In this document: positions 8,472 through 14,978 of the stretch, piece after piece
Numbering within the stretch: the stretch's first letter is position 1
Layout: every line of letters starts with the position of its first letter
IMG/VR virus record: IMGVR_UViG_3300020207_002067
Span: 1-22,189 of that record
Length of the DNA stretch: 22,189 nucleotides
Strand: one strand, 5' to 3'
Origin: a virus
Program-made: the position numbers and the translations under genes
Notes under the pieces: model-generated
Database searches by the model: none
Told to the model about the DNA's origin: nothing
Seen by the model: the letters and a program-made list of their open reading frames with translations, nothing else

Positions 8472-8694
8472 ACAAGAATATAGTCGGCTTGAGGACTTTC
8501 TCAAAGAGTTCGGGCCTCAGGCATTCAATAATGCTGCATTTGTAAGAGCAATCCATGATATGTGGAAACTCGAAGTCACGACAGCTGCATTGGACGAATT
8601 AGACTATATTGATATGCAAGTCGATGAGATGGTCGAATTTCCAGAGGCCGAATACATATGGGGTAAAATTCTTGATAATGCAAAAAACACTTGA
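8452..8694 (+). CDS. Small acidic protein of unknown function
   Basis: An 80-residue soluble, acidic, probably helical protein with no family I recognise. A clear AAGGAG ribosome binding site (about 8438) precedes the ATG at 8452, and the gene overlaps the DUF454 gene by 20 bases, so it belongs to the hemA transcript. Features visible: an aromatic and acidic C-terminal half (DELDYIDMQVDEMVEFPEAE) and no cysteines, signal peptide or membrane segment. Confidence 0.7.
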   Translation: MPQKKDRQEYSRLEDFLKEFGPQAFNNAAFVRAIHDMWKLEVTTAALDELDYIDMQVDEMVEFPEAEYIWGKILDNAKNT

Positions 8695-8707
8695 TGAGGA
8701 GTTTGAT

Positions 8708-8869
8708 ATGAAAGGCAACAACGTACCAAAGATTTACGAGAGCCCAGATAAAGGTAAAACCGTCTATGCTCGAGACTTTGGATCAGATCCACGAACACGA
8801 GTGCTTATTAAATCAAATGAAAAGGAAACGCGACTACAGAATAGTAGAACCGGAAATAATAACGTTTGA
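8708..8869 (+). CDS. Small hydrophilic protein of unknown function
   Basis: A 53-residue ORF. The ATG at 8708 is chosen because a GAGGAG site lies 6 bases upstream; earlier in-frame ATGs at 8609 and 8678 have no such site and lie in the previous gene. The protein is charged, with a YESPDKGKTVYARDFGSDP segment that looks like a compact beta protein. No family recognised. It overlaps the next small ORF by 53 bases. Confidence 0.6.
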   Translation: MKGNNVPKIYESPDKGKTVYARDFGSDPRTRVLIKSNEKETRLQNSRTGNNNV

Positions 8870-8954
8870 ACCACCCAGTTTTACCAAAGATTTCGTACTG
8901 GTGTGTTCTATAGGCTTAAACATTGGTTTCTGTATAGGATTAATGTTTTTATAA
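8817..8954 (+). CDS. Small single-pass membrane protein
   Basis: A 45-residue ORF: a basic N-terminus (MKRKRDYR), a proline-containing middle, and a C-terminal hydrophobic helix from about residue 26 to the end. No good ribosome binding site is visible before ATG 8817; ATG 8766 in the same frame would add 17 residues. It overlaps the preceding ORF in another frame, so translational coupling is possible. Small membrane proteins of this kind are common in T4-like phages. It is reported because it fills the space up to the next promoter and keeps a coherent membrane segment, but it could be spurious. Confidence 0.45.
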   Translation: MKRKRDYRIVEPEIITFEPPSFTKDFVLVCSIGLNIGFCIGLMFL

Positions 8955-8961
8955 ATTTGTG

Positions 8962-8990
8962 TTGACAACACACTTTTTATCTGATATAAT
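8962..8990 (+). promoter_or_regulatory. Consensus sigma70 promoter
   Basis: TTGACA (8962-8967), 17-base spacer, TATAAT (8985-8990), with an extended -10 TGA immediately before. The ATG at 9016 follows about 20 bases after the expected transcription start, with GGAG in between. It drives the block that contains glutaredoxin, ligase, glyA and the cytochrome. Confidence 0.9.
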
Positions 8991-9015
8991 GATTTTTTAA
9001 CCATGGAGCTATATT

Positions 9016-9354
9016 ATGAAAAAAGAGCTTGAAGGTAAATACGTACTGGCAACCTGTGTATCTTCTTTCAGACAGCGCTATCTCATTCCCGCAGAGGCCT
9101 TACAGGCCATGAACGAAGAAAAAGAACTTGATGAAACACTGGCAAAACAGTGGATGGAAGATTCTGTAACCTGCGAAGAGGTCAAAGAGTTCTCTCAAAA
9201 ATGGTTAGGTGAAACTATCATCGATGTAGCAATTATTGATGAGCCTCAGATGCTAGAGACATTTGATGAAGATAATAATTATTTGGTCGAATGGTCGGAA
9301 GAGCAGAAAATCAAATTTGCACGAGAATGGGAAGATTCAACTAAGAAGCCATGA
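9016..9354 (+). CDS. Acidic protein of unknown function
   Basis: A 112-residue acidic protein with a GGAG site upstream of ATG 9016. It looks like a mixed alpha/beta soluble protein: a strand-like start (GKYVLATCVSSFRQRYLIP), a helical middle and an acidic tail. I do not recognise a family. Its stop overlaps the ATG of the next gene (ATGA), so it is coupled to the glutaredoxin. As first gene behind a perfect promoter it is probably strongly and early expressed. Confidence 0.75.
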   Translation: MKKELEGKYVLATCVSSFRQRYLIPAEALQAMNEEKELDETLAKQWMEDSVTCEEVKEFSQKWLGETIIDVAIIDEPQMLETFDEDNNYLVEWSEEQKIKFAREWEDSTKKP

Positions 9355-9611
9355 TAGTAATTTATGGTACACCTCAATGTGGTTTCTGCCACGACTCTGT
9401 TGCCCTTGCTAAGAAGTATGGTTTAAAATACGAATATCGTGATATCACATATTCGAAAAACTATCGTCTTCTTCGTTCAGAAAACGTCGATATGCAAAAG
9501 ATCCCACACATCTGGTGGGACGATAAATATATCGGTGATTACCGTGATTTTTTTAAAGAAGTTCAAAGTCATTATATTATGAAGGAGTTTGGTTTTGCTG
9601 ATGCAACCTGA
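9351..9611 (+). CDS. Glutaredoxin / thioredoxin-fold protein
   Basis: The 86-residue protein has the thioredoxin fold start VIYGTPQCGFCHDSVALAKKY with a CGFC active site (C10, C13), followed by the cis-proline segment KIPHIWWDDKYIGDY. Small phage glutaredoxins (T4 NrdC is the model) reduce class I ribonucleotide reductase. The window therefore encodes two glutaredoxin domains, this free one and the one fused to NrdB. It overlaps the upstream gene by 4 bases and the ligase by 11. Confidence 0.9.
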   Translation: MIVIYGTPQCGFCHDSVALAKKYGLKYEYRDITYSKNYRLLRSENVDMQKIPHIWWDDKYIGDYRDFFKEVQSHYIMKEFGFADAT

Positions 9612-10899
9612 TCACATCATTCGTCAATTGGAATTAGACAACAGCCGTCTATATAAAGAGGATATTATTCGTACCGCTTATGAAGAAGGTCATCCAGAGT
9701 TTTTTGATGGCCTGAGAATGGCACTAGATCCTTTGGTTACATTCGGTGTAAAGCAAGTACCGATAAAGAAAGACCCTACGGGTCAAGGCCTCGATTGGGA
9801 AGATTTCTTATCTTTGGCTAATTCTTTGAGTGATAGGTCTCTCACCGGACATGCGGCTCGAGATGCAATTCTTGTTGCAATGGCACAGAGTACACAAGAA
9901 CAATGGAATGATTGGTATCGTCGAATTCTGATTAAGGATCTACGATGTGGTGCAAGCGAAAAGACTGTAAATAAAGTTGCACCTGGAACCGTTCCAAGAT
10001 TTACCTGCGCGCTTGCAAGTGATAGTGCAAAGAACGAAAAGCGAATGGTTGGAGTCAAGCAGATAGAAGTCAAACTTGACGGTGTTCGTGTTATAACAAT
10101 TGTTCAGGATGATAAGATCGAAATGTTTAGCCGTAATGGTAAGCAATTTCACAATTTTGAACACATTTGTGATGAACTTCGTGAGGCTTGGAAACATGAA
10201 CCACCACCCCACCCTCTTGTTTTGGACGGCGAGGTGATGAGTGCAAATTTTCAAGACTTAATGAAACAGGTACACCGTAAAGAAAACGTAGAAAGTGACG
10301 ATGCTGTGTTGCATCTTTTTGATATTCTACCATTAGAAGATTTTCAGGCCGGTGGTTGGGATAAACCCCAATCGTTCCGTAGTGACATCGTACAAAAATT
10401 GGTAAATGAAAATAAAGATGTATTGAAACACGTAGAAGCATTAGACTACGAAGTTGTGGACTTAGATACCACCGAAGGTCAAGATCGATTTGTTGCTCTG
10501 AATAAAGCAGCAGTAGAAGGTGGCTATGAAGGTGTTATGATTAAAGATATTGACGCACCCTATGAATGTAGTCGTGGTCGTGCTTGGTTGAAGGCAAAGC
10601 CATTCATCGAGGTCACATTAGAAATTAAAGAAGTTGAGGAAGGTACTGGCAGAAATGAAGGGAGACTTGGTGCTCTCGTCTGTGAAGGTATCGATGACGG
10701 TAGACAGGTCTGCGTGAATGTGGGCAGTGGATTCAGTGATGCCGAAAGGGATGATTTTTGGGAGAATCGTGATTCTATTATTGGTCATATGGTAGAGGTC
10801 AGAGGTGATGCGATTACTCAAAACCAAGACGGTGGGTATTCTTTGCGGTTTCCAAGATTCAAGACATTTAGAGGCTTCGAAGCAGGCGAAAAAATCTAA
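9601..10899 (+). CDS. ATP-dependent DNA ligase, T4 gp30-like
   Basis: A 432-residue ligase with the nucleotidyltransferase motifs in order: motif I EVKLDGVRV (AMP-accepting lysine K158), motif III FSRNG, motif IIIa VLDGEV, motif IV EGVMIK (K315) and motif V WLKAKPF. A C-terminal OB-fold region follows (RLGALVCEG, VEVRGDAI). It seals nicks in DNA, joining Okazaki fragments and repairing breaks. T4 gp30 is 487 aa, so this is a little shorter. ATG 9601 is preferred, with AAGGAG 13 bases upstream; TTG 9595 has better spacing. It sits between the glutaredoxin and glyA. Confidence 0.95.
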   Translation: MQPDHIIRQLELDNSRLYKEDIIRTAYEEGHPEFFDGLRMALDPLVTFGVKQVPIKKDPTGQGLDWEDFLSLANSLSDRSLTGHAARDAILVAMAQSTQEQWNDWYRRILIKDLRCGASEKTVNKVAPGTVPRFTCALASDSAKNEKRMVGVKQIEVKLDGVRVITIVQDDKIEMFSRNGKQFHNFEHICDELREAWKHEPPPHPLVLDGEVMSANFQDLMKQVHRKENVESDDAVLHLFDILPLEDFQAGGWDKPQSFRSDIVQKLVNENKDVLKHVEALDYEVVDLDTTEGQDRFVALNKAAVEGGYEGVMIKDIDAPYECSRGRAWLKAKPFIEVTLEIKEVEEGTGRNEGRLGALVCEGIDDGRQVCVNVGSGFSDAERDDFWENRDSIIGHMVEVRGDAITQNQDGGYSLRFPRFKTFRGFEAGEKI

Positions 10900-10913
10900 T
10901 AGGAGAAAATATT

Positions 10914-12059
10914 TTGTTGCACCCTGAAATTGACCGCATCTGGCAAAGAGAACTGAAACGCCAACAGACAACAGTAGAATTGATTGCAAGCGAGAATTTT
11001 GCAAGTGACGAAGTAATGGCATTGTGTGGTTCTGTCTTTACAAACAAATATGCAGAAGGATATCCTGGTCGTCGCTATTATAATGGCTGTGATCATATGG
11101 ATGAGATTGAGACCTTCGCAATTGAACAGCTCAAATCTCTTTATGGGTGTCAATACGCCAATGTTCAACCTCACTCTGGTGCAAATGCAAATGCAGCTGT
11201 CTTTCAAGCATTTCTGAGACCTGGTGACAGAATTCTAGGAATGGACCTTGCGTCTGGTGGACACCTTTCCCATGGTGCACCGGTCAATATGTCTGGTAAG
11301 ATTTATGATGCTGTAACGTATGGTGTCGATCATAACGGATATATTGATTACGATGAAGTCATGAAATTGGCATATAACTATAGGCCAAGATTAATTATTG
11401 CCGGTGCTTCTGCTTATCCTCGTCAGATTGATTGGGAGACATTTAGATTCATTGCTGATCAAGTAGGTGCTCTATTGATGGTAGATATGGCACATTATTC
11501 TGGTCTGATTGCAGCGGGTGTTTACGACAATCCAATTGAATGGGCTGATGTTGTGACCTCGACAACACACAAAACGCTGCGGGGACCTCGTGGTGGAATC
11601 ATCCTGTGGAATGATTCGAATTATACAAAGAAAATCAATAGTGCTGTATTCCCTGGCACACAAGGTGGTCCTTTGATGAATATCATTGCTGCAAAAGCAC
11701 AAGCATTTGTAGAGGCGTCCACCCTTGACTTCGAAAAATACGGAGCCCAAGTTATTAAGAATGCCCAGGCAATGGCTGGTGTATTCAGAGATGGGGGATT
11801 TAACCTTTTAACTGATGGCACCGATAGTCATATACTATTGCTTGATTTGAGTAAGAGTAAATATTCTGGTAGAGAGGCAGCAGATAAGCTCGAGAGCAGA
11901 GGAATTACTGTAAATAAGAACGGTGTACCAAATGATCCACGACCATTCATGGAAACATCTGGTATAAGAATCGGCACTGCCGCAGAGACAACTAGAGGGC
12001 ACGATGAGATTTGGTTTGCACATTTGGCCAAAAAGATCGTGCAGTATTTAAGTGACTAA
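10914..12059 (+). CDS. glyA: Serine hydroxymethyltransferase
   Basis: The 381-residue PLP enzyme has VELIASENF, TNKYAEGYPGRRYYNGC, NVQPHSGANANAAV, VDMAHYSG and the Schiff-base lysine K220 in STTHKTLRGPRGG. It interconverts serine plus tetrahydrofolate with glycine plus methylene-tetrahydrofolate. Methylene-THF is the carbon donor for ThyX and glycine is the substrate of the ALAS encoded at 6839. It starts at TTG 10914 (or TTG 10917) with AGGAG 8 bases upstream; no ATG fits. E. coli GlyA has about 417 residues; here about 35 C-terminal residues are missing, but the active site is complete. The stop overlaps the next small ORF. Confidence 0.95.
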   Translation: MLHPEIDRIWQRELKRQQTTVELIASENFASDEVMALCGSVFTNKYAEGYPGRRYYNGCDHMDEIETFAIEQLKSLYGCQYANVQPHSGANANAAVFQAFLRPGDRILGMDLASGGHLSHGAPVNMSGKIYDAVTYGVDHNGYIDYDEVMKLAYNYRPRLIIAGASAYPRQIDWETFRFIADQVGALLMVDMAHYSGLIAAGVYDNPIEWADVVTSTTHKTLRGPRGGIILWNDSNYTKKINSAVFPGTQGGPLMNIIAAKAQAFVEASTLDFEKYGAQVIKNAQAMAGVFRDGGFNLLTDGTDSHILLLDLSKSKYSGREAADKLESRGITVNKNGVPNDPRPFMETSGIRIGTAAETTRGHDEIWFAHLAKKIVQYLSD

Positions 12060-12207
12060 AGATGAAAAGAAATTAACTGATCGAACTGTATGGGAAGAAA
12101 AACACCATAAACAGTTTGATTACAAAGATCCAAAGAAGCGCTGCATGGTATGTAGTGAGACCGAAGGTCGTCATACATATACATGCATTTATTATGACAC
12201 AAAATGA
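12052..12207 (+). CDS. Small zinc-ribbon-like protein
   Basis: A 51-residue ORF starting at GTG 12052 inside the end of glyA (8-base overlap) and ending 11 bases before the cytochrome start. It contains RCMVCSETEGRHTYTC, a CxxC plus a later Cys with two nearby His (HH and H), which could bind zinc. The GTG has no clear ribosome binding site and probably relies on coupling with glyA. No ATG alternative keeps the frame. The layout, with an N-terminal helix and a C-terminal Cys cluster, resembles small conserved proteins of T4-like phages. Confidence 0.6.
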   Translation: MTKDEKKLTDRTVWEEKHHKQFDYKDPKKRCMVCSETEGRHTYTCIYYDTK

Positions 12208-12218
12208 GGTTATCCCCT

Positions 12219-12524
12219 ATGAAATATTTAATTGTTTTAGCATCCGTTCTCTTTGCGTTTCCGGCTAGCGCAGATAGATTCTATGATATTCGGCAACCAT
12301 GGGTTGCATGTTCTGCATGTCACGGTGATCGTGGACAGGGTGGAATTGGTCCGACACTCTACGATAAATCCGCTGATGAAATAATCAACAAGCTCACACT
12401 CTATAAGAACGGTGAGATAGTAGGCCCCCAATCTCAAATGATGTGGCCACAAGCCATGAATCTTACTGATGGTCAAATCGGTACGATTGGGGTATTTGTA
12501 CAAGAAGGCTTTCCAGAGGAATAA
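12219..12524 (+). CDS. Exported monoheme c-type cytochrome (class I)
   Basis: The 101-residue precursor has a signal peptide (residues 1-18, cleavage after FPASA) and one heme-c attachment motif CSACH (C31, C34, H35), followed by GDRGQGGIGP as in cytochrome c553-like proteins. The distal ligand is probably M74 or M75 in SQMMWPQAM, followed by the final helix NLTDGQIGTIGVFV. The mature protein of about 83 residues should act in the periplasm as a small electron carrier, and it needs the host cytochrome c maturation system for heme ligation. ATG 12219 is chosen for GAGG 8 bases upstream; ATG 12204 overlaps the preceding stop. It is in the same block as glyA and the ligase. Phage c-type cytochromes are rare. 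Confidence 0.92.
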   Translation: MKYLIVLASVLFAFPASADRFYDIRQPWVACSACHGDRGQGGIGPTLYDKSADEIINKLTLYKNGEIVGPQSQMMWPQAMNLTDGQIGTIGVFVQEGFPEE

Positions 12525-12529
12525 ATAAT

Positions 12530-12667
12530 ATGGCAGGGAAATCTATTATCAGTAAAATGATTGAGCAAAGTCGAGTCAAGAAAAAGACCTCGATTGGTAA
12601 TTCTCCGCGATCTCGTTGTAATAAAAAAAATTCAACTAAAAAGAAATACAGGGGACAAGGAAAATAA
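12530..12667 (+). CDS. Small basic protein
   Basis: A 45-residue, strongly basic ORF: KKKTSIGNSPRSRC in the middle and KKYRGQGK at the C-terminus. The TSIG...S.NK...YRGQG pattern recurs in short proteins of marine T4-like phages as far as I remember. The stop TAATG overlaps the ATG of the nuclease gene by one base. It could bind nucleic acid; no function is known to me. Confidence 0.7.
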   Translation: MAGKSIISKMIEQSRVKKKTSIGNSPRSRCNKKNSTKKKYRGQGK

Positions 12668-13155
12668 TGTACGAGTACAGAGCAAAGATTAATCGTGTTG
12701 TTGATGGTGATACAGTTGATGTAGACATTGAATTGGGATTCGGTATCGTCTTATCTGACGAAAGGGTTCGAATCATGGGTATCGACACGCCCGAATCACG
12801 GACAAGTGATAAGGTCGAAAAATTATTTGGTATTGCAGCCAAGAATAGACTTAAGGCTTTGCTCGGCAAGACTTGTGTATTGAAAACTCAAGTTGCCAAA
12901 GATGGGGAAGACATGAAAGGTAAATTCGGTCGAATCCTTGGTGACTTTGATGTGTATGATGCCAAAAATGATGCTTGGAGGCCTGTAACAGATGTGATGA
13001 TTGAAGAAGGTCACTGTGTTGCTTACTTTGGGGGAAGTAAAGAAGAAATTCAAGCCAAACATTTGGTCAATCGTGATAAGCTCCTTCGGGAGGGTATTGT
13101 TGATCAGGCAGATTACGACAAGGCTATGTTACTAATGGAAAAGAGAAAAAAATAG
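12667..13155 (+). CDS. Staphylococcal nuclease-like (SNase/TNase) protein
   Basis: A 162-residue protein of the thermonuclease family. Visible active-site elements are VVDGDT (D15), VRIMGIDTPE (R35, E43) and GKFGRI (R89), equivalent to D21, R35, E43 and R87 of the S. aureus enzyme. The remaining residues give the OB-fold and C-terminal helix. It cleaves DNA or RNA phosphodiesters with calcium. No signal peptide is visible, so it probably acts in the host cytoplasm, for example in host DNA degradation. A consensus promoter begins at the base after its stop codon. Confidence 0.93.
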   Translation: MYEYRAKINRVVDGDTVDVDIELGFGIVLSDERVRIMGIDTPESRTSDKVEKLFGIAAKNRLKALLGKTCVLKTQVAKDGEDMKGKFGRILGDFDVYDAKNDAWRPVTDVMIEEGHCVAYFGGSKEEIQAKHLVNRDKLLREGIVDQADYDKAMLLMEKRKK

Positions 13156-13184
13156 TTGACAAGCCTCTCACCCTGTGATAGAAT
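13156..13184 (+). promoter_or_regulatory. Sigma70 promoter with overlapping inverted repeat
   Basis: TTGACA (13156-13161), 17-base spacer, TAGAAT (13179-13184), with the extended -10 TGA directly before. An inverted repeat spans the -10 box and start site. The promoter drives the short membrane ORF at 13216 and the glycosyltransferase after it. Confidence 0.85.
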
Positions 13185-13205
13185 ATAATATGTTTTATCA
13201 CGGGG
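13171..13205 (+). repeat. Inverted repeat over the -10 and start site (candidate operator)
   Basis: CCCTGTGATA (13171-13180) faces TATCACGGGG (13196-13205): nine of ten positions pair exactly and the tenth is a T-G wobble. The left arm lies upstream of the expected transcription start near 13191, so the arms cannot form an RNA hairpin. This favours a DNA-binding site for a dimeric repressor. Confidence 0.5.
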
Positions 13206-13215
13206 ATTTTTTATT

Positions 13216-13371
13216 ATGATAGTATTAGAATTAATTATAACAGTGGTTGTTTTTGCAATAGGTCTACGTGTTTGCTATGAATCTTGTTTGATGATAGAAG
13301 AAAAGAAACAACGACAGCGCAAAGGCCTTACAGATTACTATGATAATCCTATCGATAAAGAAAGGAATTAA
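13216..13371 (+). CDS. Small membrane protein of unknown function
   Basis: A 51-residue ORF with a hydrophobic N-terminal helix (residues 1-18, VLELIITVVVFAIGLRV) and a charged cytoplasm-like tail containing EEKKQRQRKG and YYDNP. It starts at ATG 13216, 10 bases after CGGGGA, directly downstream of a consensus promoter. No family recognised. A single cysteine pair (C20, C24) is present. Confidence 0.65.
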   Translation: MIVLELIITVVVFAIGLRVCYESCLMIEEKKQRQRKGLTDYYDNPIDKERN

Positions 13372-13380
13372 AAACATAAC

Positions 13381-14337
13381 ATGCAGATCGTGGATACCTT
13401 TCCGTTCTTTGCTCCTTACAATAAAGAACTCTTAAAACTAAGAATTAATCTGTATAAAGATATCGTCGATAAATTTGTTATCGTAGAGGCAAATAAGACC
13501 CATAGCGGTCAACCTGTACCATTTCAATTCCTAGAGTGTGCTGAAGAATTTGATCTACCTATGGATAAGATCATTTACATACCATTGCACATTAATGATT
13601 CCAAATGGCTTAAGCCAGTACCGATGGATTTCCACAATTCTGGTGGAAACGCAGAAGATGAAAAAACTCTTTTAGCTGTAATCCGTGAAAGAACACACAG
13701 AGACGCTCTCATGCAGGCATTGTATATGTTTGATGACGATACTGTGTTCATTAACAGTGATGCTGATGAAATAATAAACCCGATACACATAAGGTGGGTA
13801 GCAGAGACTACAAAACGCTTAGATTCTAGTGCACCCAATGTTCTTATAAAGGTACCTCTAGTATATTTACAGGGACGGGCAGATCTAAGAGTATGGGATG
13901 TTAGCCGAGGTGAAAAGGGAGATTGGTACCCATGGGCATCTTCGGCTTACCTTGCAACGAAAAGAAAAGTAGCCACATTTGGTTTTACTAAAATTCGAGC
14001 AGGACATTCTGGGATGGTATCCCAGGCACCCCATTCACACGGAAAGCCTATACCCGATATGGGATGGCACTTTTCTTGGATGGGTGATGGAAAAACCAGG
14101 AGATTGAAGGCAAGATCTTTTTGTCATGCCCACGGTGAGTGGAACGGCAGGACTTACGGAGATAAGTCATACCAAGATTGGCTAGAGAATTCAGAGCCTG
14201 CCGTTGGTAAACCTGCTCCTAGTGGTGAGCCCAACCATTTCCTTAAATCATATCCGCACGACCAACTACCAGACCTAATCTTTGAAGACGAAACGATTAG
14301 AGACTTCTTATTACCATACCAACCCGAAATTATTTGA
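13381..14337 (+). CDS. Glycosyltransferase family 17-like protein
   Basis: A 318-residue protein matching the GT17 pattern: a start of DTFPFFAPYNKELLKLRI, then VDKFVIVEANKTHSGQP, and a nucleotide-sugar and metal-binding acidic motif in NSDADEII (D127, D129, E130). GT17 includes beta-1,4-N-acetylglucosaminyltransferases; bacterial and phage members add sugars to glycans of unknown identity. No signal peptide is present. It could glycosylate phage DNA or virion proteins, or alter the host surface; neither can be decided here. It ends before the promoter at 14367. Confidence 0.85.
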   Translation: MQIVDTFPFFAPYNKELLKLRINLYKDIVDKFVIVEANKTHSGQPVPFQFLECAEEFDLPMDKIIYIPLHINDSKWLKPVPMDFHNSGGNAEDEKTLLAVIRERTHRDALMQALYMFDDDTVFINSDADEIINPIHIRWVAETTKRLDSSAPNVLIKVPLVYLQGRADLRVWDVSRGEKGDWYPWASSAYLATKRKVATFGFTKIRAGHSGMVSQAPHSHGKPIPDMGWHFSWMGDGKTRRLKARSFCHAHGEWNGRTYGDKSYQDWLENSEPAVGKPAPSGEPNHFLKSYPHDQLPDLIFEDETIRDFLLPYQPEII

Positions 14338-14366
14338 TATTATTCCAAAATATTCTAAGAAAAGTG

Positions 14367-14395
14367 TTGACACATAGCGTTAGCCATGAGATAAT
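14367..14395 (+). promoter_or_regulatory. Sigma70 promoter
   Basis: TTGACA (14367-14372), 17-base spacer, GATAAT (14390-14395), with TGA directly before the -10 box (extended -10). It starts a two-gene unit of small proteins at 14425 and 14570. Confidence 0.8.
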
Positions 14396-14424
14396 TACCT
14401 TGTAATTGAGATGGAGGCACTTTT

Positions 14425-14568
14425 ATGGAAAATTCTGAGTTGTGTGTTTTGTGTGACAAAGAGATCGAAGGGTGGGGTAACAACCCTTACCCCCTAGCTG
14501 AAGAAGGTGAATGTTGCGATGCTTGTAACGTCGACGTCATCATGGCTCGTCTTAAGGAGATGAAATAA
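14425..14568 (+). CDS. Small cysteine-rich protein with NNPYPL motif
   Basis: A 47-residue ORF with GGAGG 7 bases before ATG 14425. The pattern CVLC ... GWGNNPYPL ... CCDAC followed by a short helix (VIMARLKEM) looks like a treble-clef or zinc-ribbon knuckle with four or five cysteines. I have seen the NNPYPL...CCxxCN pattern in many phage and some bacterial short proteins, without known function. It is followed at once by the next gene. Confidence 0.8.
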   Translation: MENSELCVLCDKEIEGWGNNPYPLAEEGECCDACNVDVIMARLKEMK

Positions 14569-14569
14569 T

Positions 14570-14851
14570 ATGGCATACCACACCTACACTAAGGATCCTA
14601 TCGGGTGCTTTGTAGAAAAGGATACTGGAAACTACTTCGAGTATTCTGAAAACAATTGTGAGGAGTTTGACGGAAACCGTGAATATTATCCTCATCTTGT
14701 TTGGGTAGGTGGTGAGGGTGTTTGCGGCATGCGAGGATACCGTTATGCCAATGTCAAAAAGACCGTGGCCTACATTATCACGGACGAGGACGAAAATGGC
14801 CCCATCCTTGAAAGATGGAACCTTAAGAAAAATAACGAATATTTTTCTTGA
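14570..14851 (+). CDS. Protein of unknown function
   Basis: A 93-residue, aromatic-rich and acidic protein starting one base after the stop of the NNPYPL protein, with AAGGAG 11 bases upstream. It has many tyrosines and several glycines (VWVGGEGVCGMRGY), suggesting a small beta fold. No family recognised. Its stop codon TGA (14849-14851) is part of the -35 box of the following promoter. Confidence 0.7.
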   Translation: MAYHTYTKDPIGCFVEKDTGNYFEYSENNCEEFDGNREYYPHLVWVGGEGVCGMRGYRYANVKKTVAYIITDEDENGPILERWNLKKNNEYFS

Positions 14852-14876
14852 CATTTTCATTCATTTGTATTATAAT
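14848..14876 (+). promoter_or_regulatory. Consensus sigma70 promoter overlapping a stop codon
   Basis: TTGACA (14848-14853), 17-base spacer, TATAAT (14871-14876). The -35 box contains the stop of the upstream gene. It shares the first ten bases, TTGACATTTT, and the string TGTATTATAATT with the promoter at 583. Confidence 0.9.
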
Positions 14877-14889
14877 TCTTTTTTGAATA

Positions 14890-14964
14890 GGGGGACGAGT
14901 GACACGGAGGTGAACCTGCCTGTAACCCCCCAAAATGGAATATGGATCCCGTGTCACTCACCTC
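14890..14964 (+). ncRNA. Structured 5' leader RNA (candidate cis-regulatory element)
   Basis: The transcript from the promoter at 14848 has a leader of about 95 bases. GAGTGACACGG (14897-14907) is an exact 11-bp inverse complement of CCGTGTCACTC (14949-14959). A run of five G (14890-14894) just 5' of this stem can pair with the run of six C in the loop (14926-14931), which would make a pseudoknot. GAGGTGA (14907-14913) can instead pair with TCACCTC (14958-14964), a competing stem next to the AAGGAG ribosome binding site at 14968. These alternatives look like a switch. I do not recognise a known riboswitch class. Confidence 0.55.
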
Positions 14965-14978
14965 AATAAGGAGCAATT

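Noticed and set aside
9783-10073. Minus-strand open frames opposite genes, such as the ligase and glyA
   Set aside because: They lie opposite strongly supported + genes, show no known domain and have no promoter or ribosome site; they are shadows.
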